A DNA stretch of 64,000 nt from Paracoccus liaowanqingii (lineage in GTDB: Bacteria > Pseudomonadota > Alphaproteobacteria > Rhodobacterales > Rhodobacteraceae): positions 653,501 through 717,500 of the forward strand of contig NZ_CP038439.1 of assembly GCF_004683865.2 (NCBI RefSeq), read 5' to 3'. How positions within the stretch are numbered: position 1 is the stretch's first letter; each line of letters starts with the position of its first letter. The position numbers and the translations under genes are program-made. This document shows, in pieces, positions 50,291-56,237 of this stretch. A model generated the notes under the pieces. That model was not told where the DNA came from. It searched no databases and was given only the letters and a program-made list of their open reading frames with translations.

Positions 50291-51070
50291 TCAGGCGCGG
50301 TCGCGAAACATCCGCTCCAGCGCGCGGGCCTGATCGGCCAGACCCCAGGGCGGGTTGAGGATCCACATCCCCGATCCGATCATCGCATGGCCGGGCCGCG
50401 CGGGCGGAAAGGCCACCTCCGAAATCAGCGCCTCGGGAAAATCGGTCACAAGCTGCGCCGTCATGGCGAAATGCCGGTGGTCGGACAGGATCGGATACCA
50501 CAGCGCGATGACGCCCACGTTCCACTTGCGCGCGATCAGACCGATCTGGCGCGGGATCGCCGCATAGTCGGTCTTGACCTCGTAGCTTGGATCGATCAGC
50601 AGCATTCCCCGGCGCGGATCGGGCGGGCAGATGGCCTGCGCCATCTGGAAGCCGTCCTGCTGGTGCAGGGCCGCGAATCCCGCCACGCGGCGCAGCGCCG
50701 CGAATTCGGCGGGATGCAGTTCGGCCAGATGGGCGCGGTCGTCATAGCGCAGGAAATGGTCCGCGATCAGCGGCGATCCGGGATAGATCTGCGGCCCCCG
50801 GCTGGCGCGGATGGCGGCCAGCGCCCGGATCAGCGGATGATCCTCGGGCAGCCAGCCCTGGGCCAGCGCGCGGTCGATCCCCTGTTCGGCCTCGCCCGTC
50901 TTCTGCGCCTCGGGGGCGGTCAGGTCGTAGAGGCCGCGCCCGGCATGGGTTTCCAGATAGGACAGCGGCTTGTCCTTGCGCGTCAGGTACTCCATCGCCG
51001 CCGCCAGCAGCGCGTGCTTGTGCAGGTCGGCCAGGTTTCCGGCATGATAGGCATGTTGATAGCTGAGCAT
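50291..51070 (-). CDS. rlmJ: 23S rRNA (adenine-2030-N6)-methyltransferase RlmJ
   Basis: A 259-residue SAM-dependent methyltransferase. The N-terminal MLSYQHAYHAGNLADLHKH is the diagnostic RlmJ start, HAGRGLYDL is the SAM motif I, and LLIDPSYEVKTDY is the DPPY-type catalytic motif (here DPSY). It methylates A2030 of 23S rRNA. Followed by a short terminator and then ftsB. Confidence 0.92.
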   Translation of the reverse strand: MLSYQHAYHAGNLADLHKHALLAAAMEYLTRKDKPLSYLETHAGRGLYDLTAPEAQKTGEAEQGIDRALAQGWLPEDHPLIRALAAIRASRGPQIYPGSPLIADHFLRYDDRAHLAELHPAEFAALRRVAGFAALHQQDGFQMAQAICPPDPRRGMLLIDPSYEVKTDYAAIPRQIGLIARKWNVGVIALWYPILSDHRHFAMTAQLVTDFPEALISEVAFPPARPGHAMIGSGMWILNPPWGLADQARALERMFRDRA

Positions 51071-51114
51071 GCCGCACCTTTAGCGCGCGGTGGCGGGCGG
51101 GGGAAGGGACCTGA

Positions 51115-51330
51115 TCAGTCGGCGCGGCGAAGTTCGGACTTGCCCTTCAGCACCTGATCGCCGTCCTCCTGTTCGATCAGGTAGGCGGGATCGTCCTTGC
51201 TGGCCTTGCGGGTGATCTTGCTGCCCTTGATCGTCTTTTCGACATCCTCGGTAAAGACCTCGGTGATCTTGCCCGTGGCCGTGCTGCCCGACCAATCCCA
51301 TTCGACTTGGGTTCCCTTGCGCAATGTCAT
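51115..51330 (-). CDS. Small TUDOR-like (hypervirulence-associated) domain protein
   Basis: A 71-residue protein starting MTLRKGTQVEWDWSGSTATGKI and containing KASKDDPAYLIEQEDGDQVLKGKSEL split as two short beta-rich motifs; this is the DUF2945/hypervirulence-associated TUDOR domain pattern. Function not established. It lies directly downstream (minus strand) of the small-RNA array, so it may be reached by readthrough or have its own promoter. Confidence 0.75.
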   Translation of the reverse strand: MTLRKGTQVEWDWSGSTATGKITEVFTEDVEKTIKGSKITRKASKDDPAYLIEQEDGDQVLKGKSELRRAD

Positions 51331-51400
51331 GTGCCCTCCGACGGCTCGTGTCGGGGCGAATGCGCGGCGGGGCGGGCTGGTTCCGAAGAGGGGGAGGGTG

Positions 51401-51548
51401 CGGCGACCTCCAGGGAGGAGGAGGGAGGTCGCCGCTGAACGCTGGCCCAGGGAGGAGGGAGGGCCGCGTTTGGGGTGCGGTCCTGGCCAGGGAGGAGGAG
51501 GGCCGGACCGCCGACGCCGGGTTCCAGGGAGGAGGAGGGAACCGGGCG
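51401..51548 (-). ncRNA. CcsR-like unit A (promoter-distal)
   Basis: Motifs at 51527-51535, 51490-51498, 51450-51458 and 51413-51421. Stems: 51516-51525/51538-51547, 51477-51488/51501-51511 (one bulge), 51444-51448/51461-51465 and 51401-51410/51425-51434. Two candidate RNAs: 51477-51548 and 51401-51465. A degenerate CCTCCCCC follows near 51390; no clear terminator is seen. Confidence 0.75.
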
Positions 51549-51584
51549 CAACCGTGTGCCGCGAACGAGGCGGCTATGAGAGCG

Positions 51585-51732
51585 CGGCGACCTCCAGGGA
51601 GGAGGAGGGAGGTCGCCGCTGAACGCTGGCCCAGGGAGGAGGGAGGGCCGCGTTTGGGGTGCGGTCCTGGCCAGGGAGGAGGAGGGCCGGACCGCCGACG
51701 CCGGGTTCCAGGGAGGAGGAGGGAACCGGGCG
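51585..51732 (-). ncRNA. CcsR-like unit B
   Basis: Motifs at 51711-51719, 51674-51682, 51634-51642 and 51597-51605. This 184-base unit appears identical to unit A base for base. Two candidate RNAs: 51661-51732 and 51585-51649. The gap to the next unit is 36 bases. Confidence 0.75.
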
Positions 51733-51768
51733 CAACCGTGTGCCGCGAACGAGGCGGCTATGAGAGCG

Positions 51769-51913
51769 CGGCGACCTCCAGGGAGGAGGAGGGAGGTCGC
51801 CGCTGAACGCTGGCCCAGGGAGGAGGGAGGGCCGCGTTTGGGGTGCGGTCCTGGCCAGGGAGGAGGAGAGGCCGGACCGCCGACGCCGGGTTCCAGGGAG
51901 GAGGGAACCGGGC
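51769..51913 (-). ncRNA. CcsR-like unit C
   Basis: Motifs at 51896-51904, 51858-51866, 51818-51826 and 51781-51789. Near-identical to units B and A, with one inserted A after the motif at 51868 and loss of three bases (GGA) in the loop at 51905. Two candidate RNAs: 51845-51913 and 51769-51833. Confidence 0.75.
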
Positions 51914-51950
51914 GCAACCGTGTGCCGCGAACGAGGCGGCTATGAGAGCG

Positions 51951-52101
51951 CGGCGACCTCCAGGGAGGAGGAGGGAGGTCGCCGCCTTGACGCACGGACC
52001 CGGGGAGGAGGTCGGTTCCGGCGCGGTTTGGGGCGGCATCCCTCAGGGAGGAGGAGAAAGGGTTGCCGCCAGATCCGGGCCCTCGGGAGGAGGTAAGGGC
52101 C
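51951..52101 (-). ncRNA. CcsR-like unit D (nearest the DUF1127 gene)
   Basis: Four motif copies at 52085-52093, 52046-52054, 52003-52011 and 51963-51971. This unit is diverged from the other three: stems are GGCCCT/AGGGCC, a 12-bp stem with one mismatch (52032-52043 with 52059-52070), a weak GACC/GGTC stem, and the standard 10-bp CGGCGACCTC stem. Probably two RNAs: 52032-52101 and 51951-52015. Confidence 0.75.
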
Positions 52102-52115
52102 GGGAATGCGAATTC

Positions 52116-52343
52116 TTAAGAGGCCGAGCCCCAGGCCGCTTCGTGGGCCAGGCGGGTGATCATCGAACGGCTGATGCCCAGATCGTCGAGATCGCGGGTG
52201 GTCAGCGCGTTGAGTTCACGCACGGTCTGGCGGTACACGGCGCGGCGGGCGCGGTTTTCCTGCATCCGCTGGATCGCGGTCAGCAGGCGTCCACGCAGGC
52301 CGGCTTCGGCGGTGGTGCTGTGTGCTTGGGCGATAACAGCCAT
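52116..52343 (-). CDS. ccaF1: DUF1127 small RNA-associated protein (CcaF1-like)
   Basis: A 75-residue Arg-rich protein; the DUF1127 domain is at the C-terminus (YRQTVRELNALTTRDLDDLGISRSMI). Its position directly before the CCTCCTCCC hairpin array (11 bases from stop to first hairpin) is the arrangement known from R. sphaeroides, where the CcsR-associated DUF1127 protein is about 71 residues and affects RNA maturation and turnover. ATG 52343 has GAAAGGA 8 bases upstream; two longer in-frame ATGs lack this. The mRNA likely extends into the array. Confidence 0.85.
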   Translation of the reverse strand: MAVIAQAHSTTAEAGLRGRLLTAIQRMQENRARRAVYRQTVRELNALTTRDLDDLGISRSMITRLAHEAAWGSAS

Positions 52344-52410
52344 GGTGGTATCCTTTCGGTTCATCTCGTCTGCGCCGTTCCCGGATTGGCCCGGCGTTTC
52401 GTTGAATTGA

Positions 52411-52438
52411 AGATGGACCCGCCAAGGCCTTTGCACAA
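52411..52438 (-). promoter_or_regulatory. RpoH-like promoter candidate for the DUF1127-sRNA operon
   Basis: On the minus strand TTGTGC (52433-52438), 16 bases, CCATCT (52411-52416). The CCAT-type -10 box is the mark of heat-shock sigma factors, which drive the CcsR locus in R. sphaeroides as I recall. Leader of about 60 bases to ATG 52343. The -35 match is partial. Confidence 0.35.
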
Positions 52439-52682
52439 CGGATCATTCCGGAATGCTGCCATGCAGCAATTGCATGCCTGAGGCTGACCTATCGCCGGCT
52501 TGGGTCCTGATAACTTGTCATAAAATTGAAACGATACAACCGTTAGCGATCACGCCGCAGGCGCGAAAATGCCCTGTTTTGAAGGCGTTTTGAGGGGTTC
52601 CGGTCCTGATTGTCGCAGGGGGTGTTGAGACCCGCGGATCTATGCTTCATGCTGCCGGGCACACAAGACACAGGTCGGTCAC
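52439..52682. other. Divergent region between DUF1127 gene and mrp
   Basis: About 240 bases, AT-rich near 52500-52550. Two dyads are visible: CATTCCGGAATG (52444-52455) and TGCTGC-CAT-GCAGCA (52454-52468). A promoter for mrp must lie here, but I cannot place it securely. No gene seen. Confidence 0.35.
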
Positions 52683-53774
52683 ATGTCCCTCTCCCGCGAA
52701 ACGGTCCTTACGGCAATCTCGGATATCGGTCTTCCCCAGGGGGGGACGCTGGGTCAGGCGGACCTGATCCGGGCGCTGTCCATCGACGAGGGCACCGTGC
52801 GATTCGTCCTCGAGGTCGAGAATGCGGCCACCGCGCAGGCCCTTGCGCCGGTCGAGGCCGAGGCGCGGGCCCGGCTGGAGCGCCTGCCCGGCGTGACGAA
52901 GGTGCAGATCGTCATGACCGCCTCGGCCAATGCCGCGCCGCCCAAGGCGGTGTCGGGGCAGGGGGCGGCGCCGTCCCTGAAGATCGGCGGCCATGCCAAG
53001 CCGCAGGCCGGACCGCAGGCGATCCCCGGCGTGCGCCATATCGTGGCGATCGGGTCGGGCAAGGGCGGGGTGGGCAAGTCCACCGTCACCTCGAACCTGG
53101 CGGTCGCCCTGGCGCGGGCCGGGCGCAAGGTGGGGCTGCTGGACGCCGACATCTACGGCCCCTCGCAGCCGCGCATGATGGGGGTGTCGGGGCGGCCCGC
53201 CAGCCCCGACGGGCAGCGCATCGATCCCATGCACGCCCATGGCGTCACCGTCATGTCCATCGGCCTGATGCTGAAGGAGGGCGAGGCGCTGGTCTGGCGC
53301 GGCCCGATGCTGATGGGCGCGCTTCAGCAGCTGCTGCAGCAGGTGAACTGGGGCGAGCTGGACGTGCTGCTGATCGACCTGCCGCCCGGCACCGGCGACG
53401 TGCAGCTGAGCCTGTGCCAGAAGGCCCCGGTCACCGGCGCCATCATCGTGTCGACTCCGCAGGACGTGGCGCTGCTGGACGCGCGCCGGGCCATCGACAT
53501 GTTCAACAAGCTCAAGACCCCTGTTCTGGGGCTGATCGAGAACATGTCCACCTATATCTGCCCGCAATGCGGGCACGAGGCGCATCTGTTCGGCCATGGC
53601 GGCGTCGCCGCCGAGGCCGAGACCCTGGGCCTTCCGTTCCTCGGAGAGTTGCCGCTGCAGCTGGAGGTTCGCCTTGCGGGCGATTCGGGCAGACCCGCCG
53701 CCCTGGGCGAGGGAACGGTCGCGCAGGCCTATGAACGGCTGGCGAAACGCCTGATTGACGGCGGAATCGCCTGA
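52683..53774 (+). CDS. mrp: Iron-sulfur cluster carrier protein Mrp/ApbC
   Basis: A 363-residue P-loop ATPase that carries and delivers [4Fe-4S] clusters. An N-terminal MIP18/DUF59-like domain (about 1-80) precedes the ATPase domain with deviant Walker [10 protein letters not shown] near residue 123 and the cluster-binding CPQC motif ([14 protein letters not shown]). [15 protein letters not shown] is Walker B/switch. Divergent from the DUF1127 gene and upstream of the dcw leader. Confidence 0.93.
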   Translation: MSLSRETVLTAISDIGLPQGGTLGQADLIRALSIDEGTVRFVLEVENAATAQALAPVEAEARARLERLPGVTKVQIVMTASANAAPPKAVSGQGAAPSLKIGGHAKPQAGPQAIPGVRHIVAIGSGKGGVGKSTVTSNLAVALARAGRKVGLLDADIYGPSQPRMMGVSGRPASPDGQRIDPMHAHGVTVMSIGLMLKEGEALVWRGPMLMGALQQLLQQVNWGELDVLLIDLPPGTGDVQLSLCQKAPVTGAIIVSTPQDVALLDARRAIDMFNKLKTPVLGLIENMSTYICPQCGHEAHLFGHGGVAAEAETLGLPFLGELPLQLEVRLAGDSGRPAALGEGTVAQAYERLAKRLIDGGIA

Positions 53775-53776
53775 TC

Positions 53777-53810
53777 CGGGAATTTCCGGGACATCTGGGA
53801 TTGCATGGGC
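53777..53810 (+). promoter_or_regulatory. Helically phased GGGA repeats, possible MraZ boxes
   Basis: Starting 3 bases after the mrp stop: CGGGA (53777), CGGGA (53787), TGGGA (53796), TGGGC (53806), so GGG recurs every 9-10 bases, about one helical turn. MraZ, encoded 600 bases downstream, binds TGGGN repeats with 5-base spacers in E. coli. Distance to mraZ is long, so the assignment is tentative. Confidence 0.4.
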
Positions 53811-54087
53811 ACGAGCGGTCAGGGGACCTCTCATTTCCGTGATGTGACGTGATCTTGTCACCAAAGTTTTGGGGATCTGCCGCCAGTTTGAACTTGCCCT
53901 GACCCGAACTGTGCTGATTTCGCCGCAGAATTCAAAATTCCGCCCCTCGTTTCGCGCTTCCATATCTGGTGTTGTTTCCCTGCAACGCCACCAGTTCTGG
54001 CAGGCAAATTGGGCTTAATCGCCACGTTCTCGATTCGCCCGCCTGCGGGATCTCGCGCGGAATGCAGCCCACGCCCCATAAAGACCG

Positions 54088-54116
54088 TTGCTTCCCATGA
54101 ATTCCCATGGCACAAC
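54088..54116 (+). promoter_or_regulatory. dcw promoter candidate with TTCCCA direct repeats
   Basis: TTGCTT (54088-54093), 17 bases, CACAAC (54111-54116). TTCCCA occurs at 54092-54097 and 54102-54107, exactly 10 bases apart inside the spacer; on the other strand this reads TGGGA-N5-TGGGA, the MraZ box pattern. This could be the autoregulated dcw promoter. Confidence 0.35.
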
Positions 54117-54119
54117 GAG

Positions 54120-54342
54120 ATCACGAAAACGGGCAGCAAATGGGGCGATCAAGACCCCGCTAAGGCGAAGCAGAACTTCATACAGGCAACCGTTTTCCAA
54201 CATAGCCGACCCGCGCGTGCGAGCAGCACCTCCCCCAGGTGGCGCGTGAAGGGTCGGCAACCACCCCGCAAAGGGGCCCGGGTAACGGGAACGAGGGCGG
54301 CGGATCGGGCAGTGGCAGCGGCCCGATCCGCCCTTTCTCTTT
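54120..54342 (+). ncRNA. UpsM-like leader small RNA upstream of mraZ
   Basis: The region ends in an intrinsic terminator 40 bases before mraZ, so a short leader RNA of about 200-220 bases is expected. R. sphaeroides makes such an RNA, UpsM, from the dcw 5' leader by partial termination, as I recall. The 5' end here is a guess from the promoter candidate; no sequence match to UpsM was possible. Confidence 0.5.
54299..54342 (+). terminator. Intrinsic terminator in the mraZ leader
   Basis: GGCGGATCGGGC (54299-54310), loop of 10, GCCCGATCCGCC (54321-54332): a perfect 12-bp stem followed by CTTTCTCTTT. It sits 52 bases before the mraZ start, i.e. inside the leader, which points to attenuation of the whole dcw cluster. 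Confidence 0.8.
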
Positions 54343-54383
54343 CGGACATCCCGGAAGGGCAGGACAGTGAGGGCGGGTGCCAG

Positions 54384-54896
54384 GTGGCGCGGAAGTTCAG
54401 AGGCACCGAAAGCGTCAAGGTCGATGGCAAGGGGCGCATGTCGATCCCGGCCCGCCTGCGCCGCGTCTTCGATGCCGGTGACCCGTCCTTCGCAGGTGCC
54501 AATACCGGACGCACCCAAGTCGTCGCCGTCTATGGCCCCGACTGGTGGAACTGGATCGAGCTGTATTCCATCGAGGCCATCGAACAGATCGACGAGCAGA
54601 TCGACCGCCTGACCCGCGGCAGCCAGGAACGCCGCTGGCTGGAGCTGCTGATGAACGGACAATCCACCGATCTTGAAATCGACCGCGAGGGCCGGCTGGT
54701 CCTGCCCGCCAAGCTGCGCGAGAAGCTGGGCTTCGCCGAGGGCACCGAGACGGTCTTCGAATCGCGCGGCGATTACGTGCAGGTCTATCACCCCGCATCG
54801 CGTCCCAAGGATGTCGAGGCGCTGGAGGATTTCGCCGCCAGCAAGGGCCCCGAATTCGACCCCCGCGCCTTCCTGCACCAGACCGACGGGGCCTGA
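54384..54896 (+). CDS. mraZ: Transcriptional regulator MraZ
   Basis: A 170-residue protein with two AbrB-like MraZ half-domains, each marked by Dxx[18 protein letters not shown] near residue 15 and [17 protein letters not shown] near residue 100. MraZ forms a ring and regulates the dcw promoter. Start GTG 54384 gives [10 protein letters not shown], which matches the family start; no ATG is suitably placed. 4 bases before rsmH. Confidence 0.92.
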   Translation: MARKFRGTESVKVDGKGRMSIPARLRRVFDAGDPSFAGANTGRTQVVAVYGPDWWNWIELYSIEAIEQIDEQIDRLTRGSQERRWLELLMNGQSTDLEIDREGRLVLPAKLREKLGFAEGTETVFESRGDYVQVYHPASRPKDVEALEDFAASKGPEFDPRAFLHQTDGA

Positions 54897-54900
54897 GCCG

Positions 54901-55869
54901 ATGACCGCACCCCACATCCCCGTCCTGCTGGCGCCGCTGCTGCGTGCCGTCGCGCCCGTGACCGGCACCTGGCTGGACGGCACCTTCGGCGCGGGCGGCT
55001 ATGCGCGCGGGCTGCTGGAGGCCGGGGCCGATCTGGTGATCGGCGTGGACCGCGACCCCGCCGTCGTCGCCATGGCGGACGCCTGGCGCGCGCCCTATGG
55101 CGACCGGCTGCGGCTGGTCGAGGGCACGTTTTCCGAGATGGACCGCCTGGCGGGGCAGATGCTGGACGGGGTGGTGCTGGATCTGGGCGTCAGCTCGATG
55201 CAGCTGGATCAGGCCGATCGCGGGTTCTCGTTCATGCGCGACGGGCCCCTGGACATGCGGATGGGCGGCGACGTGCCCTCGGCCGCCGATCTGCTGAACA
55301 CCGCCGACGAGGGGGTAATCGCGGACGCGCTGTATCATTACGGCGAGGAGCGCGCCTCGCGCCGCATCGCCAAGGCCATCGTCGCGGCCCGTCCCCTGAC
55401 CCGCACCGCGCAGCTGGCCGAGATCGTGTCGGGCTGCCTGCCGCGCCCCAAGCCCGGGCAGAGCCATCCGGCCACCCGCAGCTTCCAGGCGATCCGCATC
55501 TGGGTGAATGACGAGTTCGGCCAGCTGGTGGCGGGGCTGTCGGCGGCGGAACGGGCGCTGAAGCCCGGCGGGCAGCTGGCCGTGGTCAGCTTCCATTCGC
55601 TGGAGGACCGGATCGTCAAGCGCTTCATGCAGGCGCGCTCGGACCAGGGCGGGGGCGGCAACCGCTATGCCCCGGTGCAGGACGTGCTGCAGCCCGGCTT
55701 CACCCTGCCGTTCCGCCGCGCCATCGGGCCGGATCCCGACGAGCTGTCGGGCAACCCGCGCGCCCGGTCGGCGCTGCTGCGCGTGGGCATCCGGACCGAG
55801 GCCCCGGCGGGCACGGTCGAGGCCAAGGCGCTGGCCATGCCGCACCTGCCCGGCAAGGAGCGCGGCTGA
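54901..55869 (+). CDS. rsmH: 16S rRNA (cytosine-1402-N4)-methyltransferase RsmH
   Basis: A 322-residue SAM methyltransferase (formerly MraW). [25 protein letters not shown] (SAM motif I), [19 protein letters not shown] and [14 protein letters not shown] are the family landmarks. It adds m4C at 1402 in the decoding centre. Its stop overlaps the ftsL start (TGATG). Confidence 0.95.
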   Translation: MTAPHIPVLLAPLLRAVAPVTGTWLDGTFGAGGYARGLLEAGADLVIGVDRDPAVVAMADAWRAPYGDRLRLVEGTFSEMDRLAGQMLDGVVLDLGVSSMQLDQADRGFSFMRDGPLDMRMGGDVPSAADLLNTADEGVIADALYHYGEERASRRIAKAIVAARPLTRTAQLAEIVSGCLPRPKPGQSHPATRSFQAIRIWVNDEFGQLVAGLSAAERALKPGGQLAVVSFHSLEDRIVKRFMQARSDQGGGGNRYAPVQDVLQPGFTLPFRRAIGPDPDELSGNPRARSALLRVGIRTEAPAGTVEAKALAMPHLPGKERG

Positions 55870-56237
55870 TGCGGTCGCTGACCTATCTGGGCTGCGTGCT
55901 GGTGGTCATGGGCCTGGCCTTCTGGGCCTATCGCGAGAATTACGCCACCCAGGCCTCGATGGGCCAGATGTCCCAGGTCCAGCGCGAGATCGCGGGCCTG
56001 CGCGAGGAGCTGGGCGTGCTGCGGGCCGAATGGGCCTTCCTGAACCGCCCCGACCGGCTGAGCCAGCTGGTCGACCTGAACTTCGAGCGCCTGCAGCTTG
56101 TCCCGGTCGAGACCGGCCAGGTCCTGGATCTGGGCCATGTCGACTATCCCAAGCCGCCCCCGCCGCCCGACCTGCCGACCGATCCGCTGGCAGATCCCGC
56201 CACCCAACCCCAACTCTCCGAGGAACCACAGCCATGA
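55869..56237 (+). CDS. ftsL: Cell division protein FtsL
   Basis: A 122-residue bitopic protein: one transmembrane helix (about 5-22), a periplasmic coiled coil with EIAGLREELGVLRAEWAFL, then DRLSQLVDLNFERLQLVPV, typical of alphaproteobacterial FtsL, and a Pro-rich tail. It forms the FtsQLB complex with FtsB. Overlaps rsmH (TGATG) and ftsI (ATGA). Confidence 0.9.
   Translation: MRSLTYLGCVLVVMGLAFWAYRENYATQASMGQMSQVQREIAGLREELGVLRAEWAFLNRPDRLSQLVDLNFERLQLVPVETGQVLDLGHVDYPKPPPPPDLPTDPLADPATQPQLSEEPQP

Larger units (their letters stand above)
51401..51990. repeat. 184-bp tandem repeat carrying the CcsR units
   Basis: The sequence beginning CGGCGACCTCC recurs at 51401, 51585, 51769 and 51951, i.e. 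periods of 184, 184 and 182 bases. The first three units are complete; the fourth is shared only for about 35 bases before diverging into unit D. The near-identity of A, B and C implies recent amplification. Confidence 0.9.
51401..52104 (-). ncRNA. ccsR: Cuckoo/CcsR-like small-RNA array (16 CCTCCTCCC hairpins)
   Basis: On the minus strand, directly after the DUF1127 gene, 16 hairpins occur in 700 bases. Each has the motif CCTCCTCCC (GGGAGGAGG on the plus strand) in its loop, while the stems differ from hairpin to hairpin, e.g. CGGCGACCTC/GAGGTCGCCG (10 bp), GCGGTCC/GGACCGC, GGTTCC/GGAACC. This is the hallmark of the CcsR (cuckoo) RNAs that, as I recall, lie downstream of the DUF1127 gene ccaF1 in Rhodobacter sphaeroides, where four RNAs with two hairpins each act in stress response. 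Here the number is enough for about eight. The plus-strand and minus-strand open frames across it are by-products of the repeats. Confidence 0.85.
53811..54383. other. Long AT-richer leader region upstream of mraZ
   Basis: 573 bases without a supportable gene. It holds a GTGAC...GTCAC dyad near 53845-53859, a bulged hairpin CTGGTG...CACCAG near 53972-54000, a promoter candidate at 54088, the TCCCA pair and an intrinsic terminator. I found none of the conserved blocks of RNase P RNA here. Confidence 0.55.

Noticed and set aside
51401..51990. Possible CRISPR array
   Set aside because: The repeats are 184 bases long, spacers are not unique, and there are no cas genes; the repeated unit is a set of hairpins.
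51327..52481. Several long open frames on both strands across the repeat array
   Set aside because: They arise because a stop-poor repeat with a period near a multiple of three keeps frames open; the translations are low-complexity, and the hairpin/loop pattern explains the DNA better.
53775..54383. RNase P RNA or 4.5S SRP RNA in the mraZ leader
   Set aside because: I looked for the conserved RNase P blocks (such as GAGGAAAGTCC) and an SRP-type GGAA tetraloop stem and did not find them.
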